From positions 1-64,000 of the forward strand of contig JAGQDJ010000185.1 in NCBI GenBank assembly GCA_022885665.1: a stretch of DNA of 64,000 nt. The letters run 5' to 3'. Shown one piece after another: positions 1-11,673 of this stretch. The notes under the pieces are model-generated. The model had not been told where the DNA came from. It saw only the letters and a program-made list of their open reading frames with translations, and searched no databases. Both the position numbers and the translations under genes were made by a program. The DNA is from Triops longicaudatus. Its lineage: Eukaryota; Arthropoda; Branchiopoda; Notostraca; Triopsidae. Position 1 is the stretch's first letter, and each line of letters opens with the position of its first letter.

Positions 1-463
1 TCCAGACACGAAATACTCGGTTTTCTGCAAGCGTCCATCGGGCAGGTGAACGTAGTAAGCACCTGGAAAAATGACGAAAGTTAGCATAACTGTCTTCGAT
101 TTCTTTAGATTGATCACCCTTAGTTGTGTCGCCTTTTCTATTTTCATTGTGTCCCATGCTTACGTACGACTTCTGGTCGGAAACATCGTATCCAAAGTTG
201 TAATGTGCTGGAGCCTATAGAAAATACAAACCAATTTAATAAGACTGAGTATAAAAACCATTATATATCACTTACATAGTGATCGTGGCTGTCGTCGTGT
301 CCACCTCCACCGCCATGGCCGCCAGCACCGTAACCTCCGCCATAACCACTAGCAGCGACGTAGAGGAATAGGGTGGCAAATACGAGAACGACCTATAAAA
401 CGGAAGTAATTTAATCTTTTCAAATTTTTGAATTTTATTATATCTGAGCAACTGTACTTTCAT
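1..463 (-). CDS. Glycine/histidine-rich RR cuticle protein, copy 1 (3' end outside window)
   Basis: Structural cuticle protein, secreted and expected to bind chitin through an RR (chitin_bind_4) domain. Predicted exons are 458-463, 276-392, 118-214 and 62 to beyond the left edge; all junctions are GT-AG and in phase. The first exon codes only Met-Lys. Next come a hydrophobic signal peptide (MKVVLVFATLFLYVAASG), a Gly/His-rich stretch ending HDDSHDHY, then a block ending HNENRKGDTTKGAYYVHLPD. The GD-T-G-YYVHLPDGRLQKTEY core matches the RR consensus. It is a paralogue of the gene at 2437-3035, with the same intron positions and phases and a 97-nt third exon in both. A TATA-like TATATAA lies about 85 bases upstream (547-554). 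The last exon is incomplete in this window. Confidence 0.88.
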
Positions 464-546
464 TGTGGTAGTTTCCAATAGCTTTAATTAGATGCTCCTA
501 TGTGAATGCCAGCTGAAGAACTGCTGTAAACTAATGATAGTTTGGT

Positions 547-554
547 TTATATAA
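547..554 (-). promoter_or_regulatory. TATA-like box for cuticle gene copy 1
   Basis: The minus strand reads TTATATAAA here, about 85 bases before the start codon at 463. TATA-driven promoters are common for arthropod cuticle genes. No transcription start was confirmed. Confidence 0.4.
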
Positions 555-2436
555 GACTCGAGGTTTTCACTTTCACGGGAATGTCAAAGCTTCATTAAAA
601 GGGTTTGCTAGGTGGAACTGACTAGTTGCTTAAGCATTCTTCTGTGCGGAACTCTTTTAGAAAGTAGTCAATACCTGCCTTGTCTTTTGTCGCTATTGTG
701 TCAATTTTTCAAGCGTATAATTTGCATCTCGACATTAAAAGTTCGTTTGTTTCTAGGTATACTTTCAGCAAAACGCGAAATCTCAGCCTTTTCTTACGGT
801 ATGCCTTACGCACTTGAGACAAAAATGTATTCCAAGACCTTGCCTCTTAATACCGATTGTTTGATTAAAAAAAAAAACACGCGTGCTGAAGTTCTTTTAA
901 TTAAAGACAGTTAAGACAACGGTGCACCGAAGGCTATTATGGGTGAATAACACAGAAGACTGAACGGCCATATCACGATATTAGTTGGAAGTTTCTGAAC
1001 AACTTTCCGATAGTAACATACGCATAGAAGAGTATTTAAAAAAACGTTCCCTAAATTTGCAAAGTGGGACTAAATTTGCATAGTTTTTCTCCCGGAAAAT
1101 AATGCTAAAAGTCGGGCGTTGATGTTTTTAGCCCATTTTTAATGGATTTTTTTTAAAAAAAAAAAAGAAAAGAAAGAAACAAGAGGTAAAATCCGATAAT
1201 TAATTTTCGAGTTTTGCCTATTTTTTGCCGGTTCCGTTCCCTTAAAATAAAAACACTAGATGGCGTAGTGGAAAACCACATTGTGTTTGCAGCTCAGGTG
1301 CAGATTTAAGGTCCCACTTCTAGACTAAACCTCTTATGGCGAATTGCATGTTATTTTTTTTCGGACAACTGCACCATACATATGGACTTGTTTACCAAAG
1401 CTTTTAGGCGTAATGTAGGTAAAGTTGAAATTTGTAATATTTAAGTTGATTTTTTAAAATTTTGTTTTGATTTTTACTTAAGAAATGAAAATGTAATCTT
1501 TTTTATTTGCGGCAATATGAAAAATTCGGCTTCGAAAAATGAAGTATGATTTTTTAGAAAATTTTACATGGAAGAAAATTGAAAACCGGATTAGTGGTTT
1601 TTAGAATATCGTCTGAAAACATTAACGTGTAATTCGCCCATAAGACGCTAAAGTAGACAGAAAAATTTTTAAAATACATGGAACTTAGAAAAATCTCTAA
1701 GCACAACAACAAACTAACCTTTACACATATTCCTGTTAGAAGAATTTTATAAAATATTAAATAAGCAAACGACTATGAAAGGAATAATAAAGGCCCCACT
1801 AATAGCCGCACGTTATGCCAATATATACATACATTCAGGGATCCGCAACATAACTAAAACTTCAGAGCCGTCAATTTCATGACTTTCAGGTTTAGTGGCC
1901 TTTGTTACTATGATGTTTTACATACGCCCCTTACAAAATAATTTTCTTACGTATAAGTAGTTTGTGGTGTATTATTGCTCAAACATATGGACTTGCGAGC
2001 TTCGAACTCTAGCTCAAGTGAAACACGGGACACATTTGTCCTATTTGTTCCGATAAGCAGTTAAAAATTCTACTTTTGTTCGCAGAAGGTGTTAAATGAT
2101 GAAATAATATCAATTGGAGAAGTTTTTTTCTGTAGAGAATGAGACGTCATGTTTTACAACAGTCATTTCTGCGAAGAAAGACCAAAAGGCCAAACACTCA
2201 TTTCAGGAGTTTTTACGCATGACTTACTTGTCTTGTATATAGAGACGCGAAATATTATACATACAATTTATTAGTAATAACTTCGTGCAGTTTTGAAAGA
2301 GCTTGTACCAAGATGTGGGCAAAATAAATCGCAAAATACATAGTTTTTTCTATAAAAGTTATCCGTTGACCTTTAGGGAAATATGAGAACTTGTCCGGCA
2401 AATCTCAGCGTTTTGAAGATTCCAAGTCTCTTCCGT
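555..2436. other. Intergenic, AT-rich, no gene recognised
   Basis: This is the spacer between the two tandem cuticle genes. It is AT-rich with homopolymer runs, for example the T/A run near 1148-1170. A 100-codon open frame at 612-914 (+) has low-complexity composition, no start context and no splice partners, so it was not accepted as a gene. Confidence 0.6.
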
Positions 2437-3035
2437 TTAATATCCTTTGCCATAAGAGCCACCGTCACCGTGACCACCGCCATGGCCTCCACCATGGCCA
2501 CCACCGTAGCCAGCACCAGCGCTGCCATATGCTGCTCCGGTGTGGTGGTAGGATACTTTCGGTACAAAACCAGATTTGCCCGACACGTAATACTCGGTTT
2601 TCTGAAGGCGTCCGTCAGGCAAGTGAACATAGAAAGCACCTAAGAAAACGACGGTTAAACCAGAATTTTGAATTATCATATTGTTTACCGTTTGTTGTGT
2701 CTCCTTTTCTGTTCTCATTGTGCCCCATGCTCACATAGGACTTTTTATCAGAAACATCATACCCGTAGTTGTAATACGCAGGGGCCTATTAAGGAAGATA
2801 AAATAATGCATTTAATAACAGGTAGTTAATTTACGAAACATCGTGTCGAGGATTGTTACGTAATAGTCGTGGCTGTCGTCATGTCCACCACCATAGCCTC
2901 CACCACCATGACCTCCGCCATAACCACTTGCAGCGACACACAGCAACAACGCGCTGAACACAAAGAAGACCTGAAAAAGAGCAAAAAAATAGATGGATAA
3001 GTTCGCTAACGTAAGGTAAACTCCAATACCTTCAT
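2437..3035 (-). CDS. Glycine/histidine-rich RR cuticle protein, copy 2 (complete)
   Basis: Secreted chitin-binding cuticle protein of about 138 residues. Exons are 3030-3035 (Met-Lys), 2860-2970, 2689-2785 and 2437-2639; the four lengths sum to an open frame ending TAA at 2437. The order is signal peptide (MKVFFVFSALLLCVAASG), Gly/His-rich segment, then a block with MGHNENRKGDTTNGAFYVHL, then the RR core PDGRLQKTEYYVSGKSGF. The tail is built of GGGHGGGHGGGHGDG-type repeats and ends SYGKGY. The RR core is on the resilin-like side of the family (GD-T-G-Y-V-LPDGR-Q-V-Y), but the glycine/histidine tail is the main bulk. It shares its exon plan with copy 1. The minus strand carries TATAAAAAG (3121-3129) and an Inr-like TCAGTT (3091-3096) upstream. 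Confidence 0.92.
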
Positions 3036-3090
3036 TGCTAAAATTTTTTATATCTTCAACTGATACCGTTAGCGAATTGCCAGTAGTGGT

Positions 3091-3129
3091 AACTGATAAC
3101 TGTCAACTGTTCCCGTTTGGCTTTTTATA
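3091..3129 (-). promoter_or_regulatory. TATA box and initiator of cuticle gene copy 2
   Basis: On the minus strand TATAAAAAG (3129-3121) is followed about 33 bases later by TCAGTT (3096-3091). This matches the arthropod initiator consensus TCAGT at about the usual spacing. The start codon at 3035 would leave a 5' leader of about 60 bases. Confidence 0.55.
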
Positions 3130-3135
3130 CTAGTT

Positions 3136-5318
3136 GCAAATTTTTCTCTGTCGAGAGGGGGAGGTATTCGTGTCTTAGAGAATGGACTGAATTAGTGAAA
3201 TCGCCTGTTGTGCAATTACGCTTCCGCGCGGAACTGTAAAAAAATGGGCAGTTTTTGTAGTAACTTTTGTCGTTCATTGCCATTACAATCCCTTCAAATA
3301 CTCGCTCTTTGAACATAATATTTCGAAATATATTAACCAACAATAGCGATATCCCATCCGTATATTACTATTCGTTCAAAATGTTTTAGGACAGCTTTTA
3401 TACAGAGCAGAAACGGGATATTGTGGGTACTTCTTTGATTTTTAGTTTCCCTCTCTCGTGGAGCCAAAACTCTAACTCAAAATTGTACTCGTTTGTTGAC
3501 CTTATGCCAATTAGTGTCCTGGCTATCAGCCTATTGTTGTACGCTTCAAGAAGACAAAAAATAAGATCAAACGACTCCGATAACTAGAGGCTCCCTAACT
3601 ATACAGAAAAGATGCCGGGTGCACAGTTTGGTCAGGTTGTGGGACAAAATAGCCGTGTGTTCACCACAAAGATGCAGACAGATCTTTTATTTTTCAAGAT
3701 TATTACATAGGAAGATATGTATGAAAATGTACAGCCCTAATACAAATGAAGAGTAGAATAGTTGTAGAATTACATTAGTGTGGAAATCTGAATTTTATTT
3801 TTTAGGCTATTTGGCCAACACGAAACTTGCAATAAAAAACGCTTCAGTTCAAACCAAACGAAAGCGTCGCTTTTTATTTTCCATGTTACGTATAAGTTTA
3901 CTTGTGAATCTTTGTGGTTGAACCTTCAGAGAATTATCCAATGGCTTGCGCTTCATATACAAAGCGTTTAACACTTTTTTCTGGTACTTAACGTAAACAT
4001 CACAACGAAAACACGAAAGACCCGTTTTTTGTTTAAAGAAAACGCAAATTTAGTTTTATTTATTTTCTTGCGTAAACTACTATTTTTTGCCTACCTTTGT
4101 CGTATTCGCTAAGTGTGTAAGGTCTTCCTTACCGAAACATTTTAGTTATGATTTTGTGAATTAGTAGTTCATTAGTTACGATTTTTGTACAGTTTGTCCG
4201 ACGTGTCAACTGTCCCGTCCCTTTTCTACAGTTCAGCTTCATGTGACGCATACGGTATGTGCTCCGCACATACCAGAACTGTTGAAGTATCGATCGTGTG
4301 TAGTGTGTTGCCATCTGCGGCCGTACTTCAAAAGCAGATTACTGGCGTCGAAAAACTTGATGCGTAGTCTAATTTTATGTTCCACGTCAGATGAGGGATA
4401 CGGTACGAAAATTGTCACCGCAAAGCGTGAATTGCAGATCTCCGCAACATCGTGTTACAACTAAACACAAAAATTCTATATAGAAGTATTGAACGCAGAA
4501 TTAGTAGGCGTAATGATAATTCGCACGCGTTTCCTGACGACTGACAACCGATGAAGAAGTTACGAGATGAAACCGCCCGAGTAGGCGGTATCAATGCGAA
4601 TAGTATGTGTAGCGATAAACTTAAAGTAGAAACTTGTAGTCAAACCAAGAATATCTCTTTCATTTACTTAATTATTAAAATAACTCGTTCTCACTTGTTA
4701 CAACATAGAAATCGTTTTTCACACGTTAATGACTTACGCCTGCAGGGCACTCGCACAATTGCCCATGGTGTCAATTGACAAGTCCCAGTTTCTTGAAGGG
4801 AAGGAATAAGGAATCTCCCAACTATTAACAAAACGTACACTAGAATCATAATTTGGGCCACAGTGACGACACCTTCCTCAAGACTTTTAGCTTATATTTT
4901 AGGAATAGTTTGCCATTTCCGAGATTTCGACCCTTACTCTGTTTTACCCATTCAAAAAGAGAACCAGACCTCCAGTTCTTGAGTAGTGATATTCATATTT
5001 CTAACTTCTTAGAATGTGCGAAGACTGAAATTAATCAATTTAGTATTTGCAAAGTAACTGAAAAAAAGACTACAAAAATAGCAATTTTCGAGCCACTAAT
5101 TTGAAATATACCTTCCTATTTACATGATGTTCAAACACCCATTAGTTTTTGAGGAGTTGAGAAACCTAAGATATTCAATTTTTTCTTCTGTTTGTTTGAA
5201 ATCTTATAACGCAATATCAACGCTGAGTACCCCATGACCTGTTGATAAACTGTTACCCTCATTTCTATTTATCCTAAATTTCCCAACTTAGTAGTTCCAA
5301 GTTAGTGTTCGTCATAAG
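3136..5318. other. Intergenic, no gene recognised
   Basis: About 2.2 kb of AT-rich sequence lies between the cuticle cluster and the fibrinogen-related gene. Short open frames (60-83 codons) occur on both strands, but none has family resemblance, a signal peptide or consistent splice sites. No tRNA fold or transposon end was noticed. Confidence 0.55.
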
Positions 5319-6952
5319 ATGCATGTCCGCATTCGCCAAGTTCTTTACTTATTAATTGTCTTGACGGGCAAATATGCCCTAAGTGCGCCAAGTCCAATAC
5401 CATGCGAGGACAACTCTCTTATTCCGTTTCAACTGTACATACCACGTGAACAAATTCAAAGAATTGTTGAAGAAGTGGTATCTTCAATCTTAAACACAGC
5501 TAACGGAACTGAGAAGCTTGCTGAGCAAGTACACGTACTTAAAACCAGTTCTTTAAACGCCACTACAAAACCTCTCAATGACATCCCGAAAAGCCACCCG
5601 GAACGTCCGCAACTAATCGAACCAACTGGTACCAAAACCCGTCCTGTACTAGATTTCACAGGTATACCTTCTAATCTTTAGTGTAAATTTACGTGGACCT
5701 TATAATGACAAGAAAATCTACTTTGAAACTAGGAAAGTTTAAAGTTGGACTGAGCTGTGCGAATATAAAAATTAAACAAAATGCTACCGAGTCCGGCCTT
5801 TACTTGATTCACCCATCAAACTTGCTAGATGGGCCATGGAAAGTGTATTGCGACATGGAAACGGAAGGTGGCGGTTGGACAGTTTTTCAAACGCGCGACG
5901 ATGTTGCACCTCTGGAAAACTTCACCCGACTTTTCGAAGATTACGAGGTACTTTATGTTACATCACACTTCGCAAAATCCAGTAAAATTACACAGTAAAT
6001 ACTTTCAGCTTCGGAAACAAATTCTATTCGCACGAACGATTTAATGTCCTTTAGGTACAACCTCATGGACGAATTCACGGAAAAATTCCATCCTATTTTT
6101 TATTATATATTTATTTTGTTATATTTTTTAAGAAAAAAATCGCAAAAAATCTTTTCAGTAAAGTTTTGTTTGATAATTATTTTGTGCATGCGAGAGTTTG
6201 GATAAAGGCTTCGTCAAATTTTTGGAAGCTCAAAAATAATAACCATTGTATAAATGCTCCATGTACAGGTTGGATTTGGTGACTTCGATCGTGAGTTTTG
6301 GTTGGGGAACATATTACTCTGGGCCCTTACGAACGACTTGCACGGCGGCTCCACAGATTCTTACGAACTCGTTATAGACATGGAAACCTTCGAAGGTGAG
6401 AAAAGGACAGGTCGCTACAAATCGTTCCGAGTTGGGTCCAAAGAGGAGAAATACAAATTGAACTACAGTGGGTACAGTGGTAACTCTGGAGACGATCTAG
6501 CAGGCCACAACACTATGCCTTTCTCAACAATAGATTCCGACCGGAATAACTGCGCCAATTTGTACAAAGTAACACATGAGCAATTACTAATAATGCAACA
6601 TCATTAAACTGGTTCATAAAAGGGTGGATGGTGGTACAACAACTGTCATACGTCAAATCTAAACGGCCTGTATTTACGGGGCGCTCACAGCTCGTATGCC
6701 AACGGAATTAACTGGTAAATGGCACAATTTTATAGCTATTAATATAGAAAGGTAATTCGATTTATTTCAAGGTTCAGTTGGAAAGGCTACAATTATTCAT
6801 TAAAGCGAACTGTCATGCGACTAAGACCACAAAAGTTTCCTGCTCTTGTGGACATTAACCCACCATTAATTCAAAAGCGAATCAAAGTCACGGAGTTGAC
6901 CAAAGACAGCAACACCTTAACAACACCTGCCAGGAAAGTGGTCGCTAACTAA
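5319..6952 (+). CDS. Secreted fibrinogen-related protein (FReD)
   Basis: Probable secreted lectin-like protein of about 376 residues. Such FReD proteins often recognise acetylated sugars in invertebrate immunity; the ligand here is not known. Exons are 5319-5661, 5733-5947, 6269-6568, 6623-6714 and 6772-6952, all in phase. Residues 1-22 are a signal peptide (MHVRIRQVLYLLIVLTGKYA). Residues 40-110 hold a predicted helix (REQIQRIVEEVVSSIL) and a Thr/Pro-rich spacer; no collagen repeats are seen. From about residue 117 comes the fibrinogen C-terminal domain: SGLYLIHP, WKVYCDMETEGGGWTVFQTR, FGDFDREFWLGN, HNTMPFSTIDSDRNNCANLY, GGWWYNNCHTSNLNGLYLRG. All four disulfide cysteines and the DxD calcium-site residues are visible. 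The exon 2 acceptor could be 5731/5732 or the in-frame AG about 12 bases further on. A Thr/Lys-rich tail follows the domain. Confidence 0.92.
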
Positions 6953-8062
6953 TTCAACGTTTGACGTAATACCTTGATACGCCCGGAAGGGCAATTAAGA
7001 AACTTGTACTGTTTCGCAAATTTGAATAAACAAACCGAAATCGTGACTGGGCAAATTCTCGGTCGTATTGTCCTCTGTTTGGTCGGCTCATTTGCTTATT
7101 ACGCCAGAACCCAAGCCAAAGTTTGTTGGCTTCACATTGCGAACCCTTAAAAGGACAAGCGTTCTTGATCTTGGCCTTGTGATCCTTTTATGGCAGTCCA
7201 CATTTCGAAGCTTTCCTCGTTCCGAATCGGACTTTTCAAACGTTCCTTCAAAACGAGTTTTTTTGGCTTAAAAACTACTTAAACCCCTTCTCGTACCTGC
7301 TCCTCCTCGTTCACGCAACCACATGACCTGTAATGAACATAAATTTTTCGACTTCCTAGCAAAACCTGGAAATACCTCTCGGCGTGAAATGGGAAAGTCA
7401 AAAGAAATAGAAAGTATGCAAGCAGGAAAGTATTAAAAGTACCAAAATCCTGCCGTTTCATGCCACCACGCTTTCACCTTGACGAGTGTAGTAATCAATT
7501 TCGAAACAAATAGAGCATTCCTTGGAGTACACCTTTGACGTTCAAGACTGGGTAAAAAACGTTAGGCGGAGACTATAAAAATTCAGACAATGGGTCCGTG
7601 AAAGAAGTCCTTTATGTTTAAGGGATGAGCTACTATGAAATGGGCGGAACCTGGATTAGCTACGATTAAGCACTGAGATAGATCATTGCCAAGGTTGGGA
7701 GCAAGGGAAAAAATGTGCATAGGAAATCACACCAGAGATTACATATTCTTTTCACTATACAGTGCGCTTTTAATACCGCTTTTCCTTCATGGAGCCACAG
7801 CCTCGCCCCTTGTTGTCCGTAAAACGTGTTGAACCTTTCTGACTGAAAAAGAAAAAGGCATCGAAAGGCACATCCCAGGTGCGAAGGCTGGTCTTATCCA
7901 CTCAAAGCGAATTCCGATTCCCAGTAATCCACGAGCTACGGATTCACTCAGACGTTAAGCGACGCGCTGGTGAATCGTTAGGCGGAAGATTTGCATATAA
8001 ATTAAATAGCGAAAAACTGACGTCATTTTCCTAAACTTTCACAGTGTGCCACTTTTCTTACA
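6953..8062. other. Intergenic with promoter of the double-RR cuticle gene
   Basis: No gene was recognised. The last 70 bases hold a TATA-like CATATAAATT at 7994-8003, placed about 60 bases before the start codon at 8063, which suits a TATA promoter with a short leader. Confidence 0.5.
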
Positions 8063-9487
8063 ATGAAAGTTGTGTGTTTACTTGCGGTAAGTGTTTAAGG
8101 AAATGATTCGAAGTCGTAGTTTTATATGTCAAGTATTAGATTGCAGTGGCTAATTGCGCCTATGCAAGAACTTATTTGGACAACCCGGCACAATACCATG
8201 TTCAGACAGACGAAGGTGGAGAGCGCGCATTTAAATTCCAAACCTGGTCTGGCCAATACCGCAAAGAGCGCCGACTAAATGACGGAACCGTTTTCGGTGA
8301 GTTAAAAAAATCGAAGAATTCGAAATAACAAAGAACACCCCCATATTATTCTTTTTATTCGTAAATCTGTCGTAAGAACTTAAATTTTCTTTTACCGAAG
8401 ATTTTTAAATATATCTATATTTCCTATTCGTCAAAAGCAAACTAAGTACGGTGTAGTCAAGAGACTTTTAGCTTCTACTTTCATGTTTCATTTAAATAGT
8501 TGGAGCATAAAGAATTTTTTAAGAGTAATTTATCAGACTGAAATATGATTAATTAACTTCTTACGTTAGTATGTAACAGAACACAAAAAGTATAAATGGA
8601 AACAGTAAGGTTTAATTAGCTTACAGTTAACATCTTTATCCTTTGTTCTATCTTTTCACCATTCTTTCATCATTTTTTTTACTATAGAAGAAATCGAAAA
8701 TGAGCGTCAGTCGATAAAAAATCGTTTACTAAAAGTGAAAGCTGTTCATGTCTAAAAGCGGAGAGCTGCAATTCAAGATCGTTAGGCACACTAAACTGGG
8801 GCGGTTCACTCCGGTTCCGTTCGACTGACTTTCATTTTCACGAGGCCTATAAAAGCTCAGAAGTGTCGAAAGTCGAAGTCCTGTGGACTTTATTTTTCAA
8901 TCGCTATTTAACCAGGTTCCTTTGGATGGGTGGATGCCAATGGCTATTTACGGTTGACAGATTACATCGCCGATTCCAAAGGCTACCGGATATCCAAGCA
9001 GCACGTCGAATTCGTGGGCCTCCCCACTGAACCTCCCACCACAACAACGGAATCCATTAAACCAGAAGAAAGCATAAAAAACATTCATTACGTAGATCCT
9101 AAGTCAAACGACCCTTTGGCGCCAATCCAACTTGGAACAACTGAAAGTGCTGTCGAAGAAATCTATGACGGACCTCATGGCCAAGTTAGTCCAGTTGCTA
9201 AACCGAATGTAAATAGCGCTTCGCAAGACGGCTCCAAGTTTCAGTACCATCTGGGAAATCAGTTTCAAGTATTGGAGTCCTTTCTTCTTTTGTAGCAAAA
9301 CATTTTTTTTTATGAATATTCTTTACATTAGGAGGAGAAAACCGTAGAAGATGGAACGAGACGAGGAAAATTTGGCTACGTGGATCCGTTTGGCATCCTG
9401 CGTGTGACGAATTATCAAGCAGGGGACCGAGGTTTTGAAGTTAAGAAAGAAAGCTATCACCTTGGTCATGATTATGGCCGGAAATGA
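8063..9487 (+). CDS. Cuticle protein with two RR chitin-binding domains
   Basis: Secreted cuticle protein of about 229 residues. Exons are 8063-8086, 8140-8296, 8916-9268 and 9332-9487. The 24-nt first exon and the acceptor at 8138/8139 give the signal peptide MKVVCLLAIAVANCAYA; the later AG at 8146 would break the frame. The first RR-like unit spans roughly residues 36-86 (FKFQTWSGQYRKERRLNDGT, then FGWVDANGYLRLTDYIAD). A Pro/Thr-rich spacer (PTEPPTTTTESIKPEE) follows, and a second unit lies near the C terminus (FQYHLGNQFQEEKTVEDGTR, then GKFGYVDPFGILRVTNYQAG). Each unit has the aromatic/hydrophobic strands and the G-Y/WVD-G-LR-T-Y core of chitin_bind_4. A large intron splits the first unit and a small intron splits the second. 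The protein is not closely related to the Gly/His-rich pair at 0-3 kb. Confidence 0.92.
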
Positions 9488-10730
9488 TTTATGTCCGGAG
9501 ACATGTGACTGTTTTCCTTTCATGGCTTTCTTTCCTTTTTTTCTTGTTAAAGCAGCTGAGTGCCTTCTGCTAGTTATTACTTTCCGCACTAATTAATTGA
9601 CTATTAATGATCTCGAACAAGACCAGTGCCATAAAGCTCGCACAAATGTGTACATAAACTGCTTGACTAAAGACTAGTAACAGGTTTCGACTTTTTATAT
9701 TTGCCTCGTACAGTACTTGTGTATTATAACTGTCACCTAATACAAAACCTACAATATTTTAAAATTTCCTCTTTATGAAGACCACTCGTAAAGTTTTACA
9801 ACTAACTTCCTTTGCGTGTTACACGCACAGCAATAGTTCTTACATCTCCGCTGTTGCAAATCTGTCTACGGGCTTATCGTAAAATTGGGCATGAGAAGAA
9901 GATATAGCACAGAAACATTCATGACAAAGCATAAATTGGCTGAAGTCTTTTTTTAAACCTACCGTAATATACTACAACGCGTAATATATTTCCGTCTCAC
10001 AGATTACACAAAATCGACAAATATAGATAGGTTTTCTATTTTCACATAGGTCTAGTAAAGTAGCTTTTCTTCATAATGTAATAAAATTAATTAATAGAAC
10101 AGTACTCAATTTCGGACTTCTCAGATGCATCCTTCGCATCCCTCATCTTACTATCTACAATCTGAGAAGAATCTCGCCATAACTAACACTGTTTTAATAA
10201 AATTTCTGCTATTATGGCGGAGCTGAAAATCCAGACTACCGCAAACGTACTGTTGTAAATACTGCTGTCAGGAATATTTTGCTATTATGAAGGAACTGAA
10301 GACAGCAGTAATTGTAAACGTAGACTACTGAAAAAAAAAGTTCGCCGTAATTAGCTTCGGACATACCGAACCATTTTCTTGTCTCCAGCGGGCTTGCAAG
10401 AATTTCACGTGAAGGTTAATGTAAACTTATCTCATGAATTTGACGAGATGCATAATAGCATTTTATAAAAAATATTTCATTAGGAGAATTTAAAACAAGG
10501 TATCCACCGTGTCGTTCCTTTTAAATCCGACGTTTGGGTATTATCAAAAGATGGCAGGCAAAGCTTGAAAACAAGGAATAGTAAACATAAGCGATTCAGG
10601 AGGTTTACGTAACGGGAAACTCGATATTTCGCTTATCGCGCAAAGTTTTATGACCTTCCAGAGCTTTAGACGGAAGACGTGACAAACGTGCCGTCAGTTT
10701 ACAGGTTCTTGTCTCTTACTCTATTTCCCA
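9488..10730. other. Intergenic, no gene recognised; holds the TSPO 5' leader
   Basis: This is AT-rich spacer. The last stretch before 10732 is the likely 5' untranslated exon of TSPO, ending at a strong GTAAGT donor. Nothing else was recognised. Confidence 0.5.
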
Positions 10731-11673
10731 ATGTAAGTACAGTTAAATTATTCATTGTTTTTCTCGTGTTTGATAAGACGACCACTACTGTTAAAATCAA
10801 ATACGAAACTGACCTTGATTCAATCCTTTGCAGGGCGTCAATTAACTGGCCAGCTGTTGGAGCCAGTCTTCTGCCTAACATTGGCGGGTGGCTCGGTGGA
10901 ATTATTACTGCCAAAAATGTCAAAACTTGGTACAAAGTAAGCTAACATAAACAAATCTTGGTGCTCACTGCGGTAATTATTCGCAACCTGTAAAAAAATG
11001 CATAATATTGCGTTTACCCATTTATTTATCTTTATGATGAAACCCAATGGCATCAGTGCTAAAATTGACCGAAACAGAAAAATGCGAGCTCCGTAATTTT
11101 CACAGTAACAGTTCATTGTGAATAATTTGAGAATTGATTTTAAAGATTGCAGGACTTAAAGAGCATTCGCCTTGTTTATTTGAAGGATCTCAACAAACCA
11201 GATTGGCGTCCTCCCAATTGGGCATTTGCACCCGTATGGACAACTTTGTACACGTCAATGGGTTACGCCTCGTATTTAGTCTGGCGCGACGGAGGCGGCT
11301 TTGACGGTATGCAATGAAACCCGTTCAGATATCACAGCACTAAGATCATTCAAGACTTCTTTTTCTTAATTCGCGTGTCATTGACACGTTTTGGTTTGTT
11401 TCAGGGTCTGCACGGTTCCCGTTAGCGTTATTTGGCACACAGTTGGCCCTTAACTGGGCTTGGACGCCCATATTTTTCGGTGCTCATAATCTCAAGTGGG
11501 GCTTACTCGAAATCCTAGCTTTGGATGTGGCGGCCGTCGCAACAGCCAACGCCTTCAAAGAAGTTAATTCCACCGCGGGACTAATATTCCTCCCTTATCT
11601 CGGCTGGCTTTCGTTAGCTACTGCATTGACTTACGTCATCTGGCGTGACAATCCCAAAAAGAAAGCCGATTGA
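10731..11673 (+). CDS. TSPO: Translocator protein TSPO (peripheral benzodiazepine receptor)
   Basis: Five-helix outer mitochondrial membrane protein of the TspO/MBR family, which binds cholesterol and porphyrin. The predicted protein is about 164 residues, normal for the family. The start codon is split: exon 1 ends in AT at 10731-10732 before GTAAGT, and exon 2 (10834-10936) supplies the G, giving MASINWPAVGASLLPNIGGW. Exon 3 is best taken as 11186-11306 (DLNKPDWRPPNWAFAPVW). The AG at 11151/11152 would add 11 in-frame residues not found in relatives. Exon 4 is 11405-11673 and ends with the last two helices and a Lys-rich tail (RDNPKKKAD). The signature WRPPNW-F-PVW-LY-SMGYASYLVWR is intact. 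Neighbours give no hint of co-function. Confidence 0.96.

Noticed and set aside
612..914. 100-codon open frame (+) starting MELTSCLSILLCGTLLESSQ
   Set aside because: Lies between two minus-strand cuticle genes, has no splice partners or homology signal, and similar chance frames occur throughout this AT-rich DNA.
2383..2738. Overlapping plus-strand frames rich in His/Arg or Ala/Thr
   Set aside because: They are antisense to the Gly/His repeats of the cuticle gene at 2437-3035; the repeats keep all frames open.
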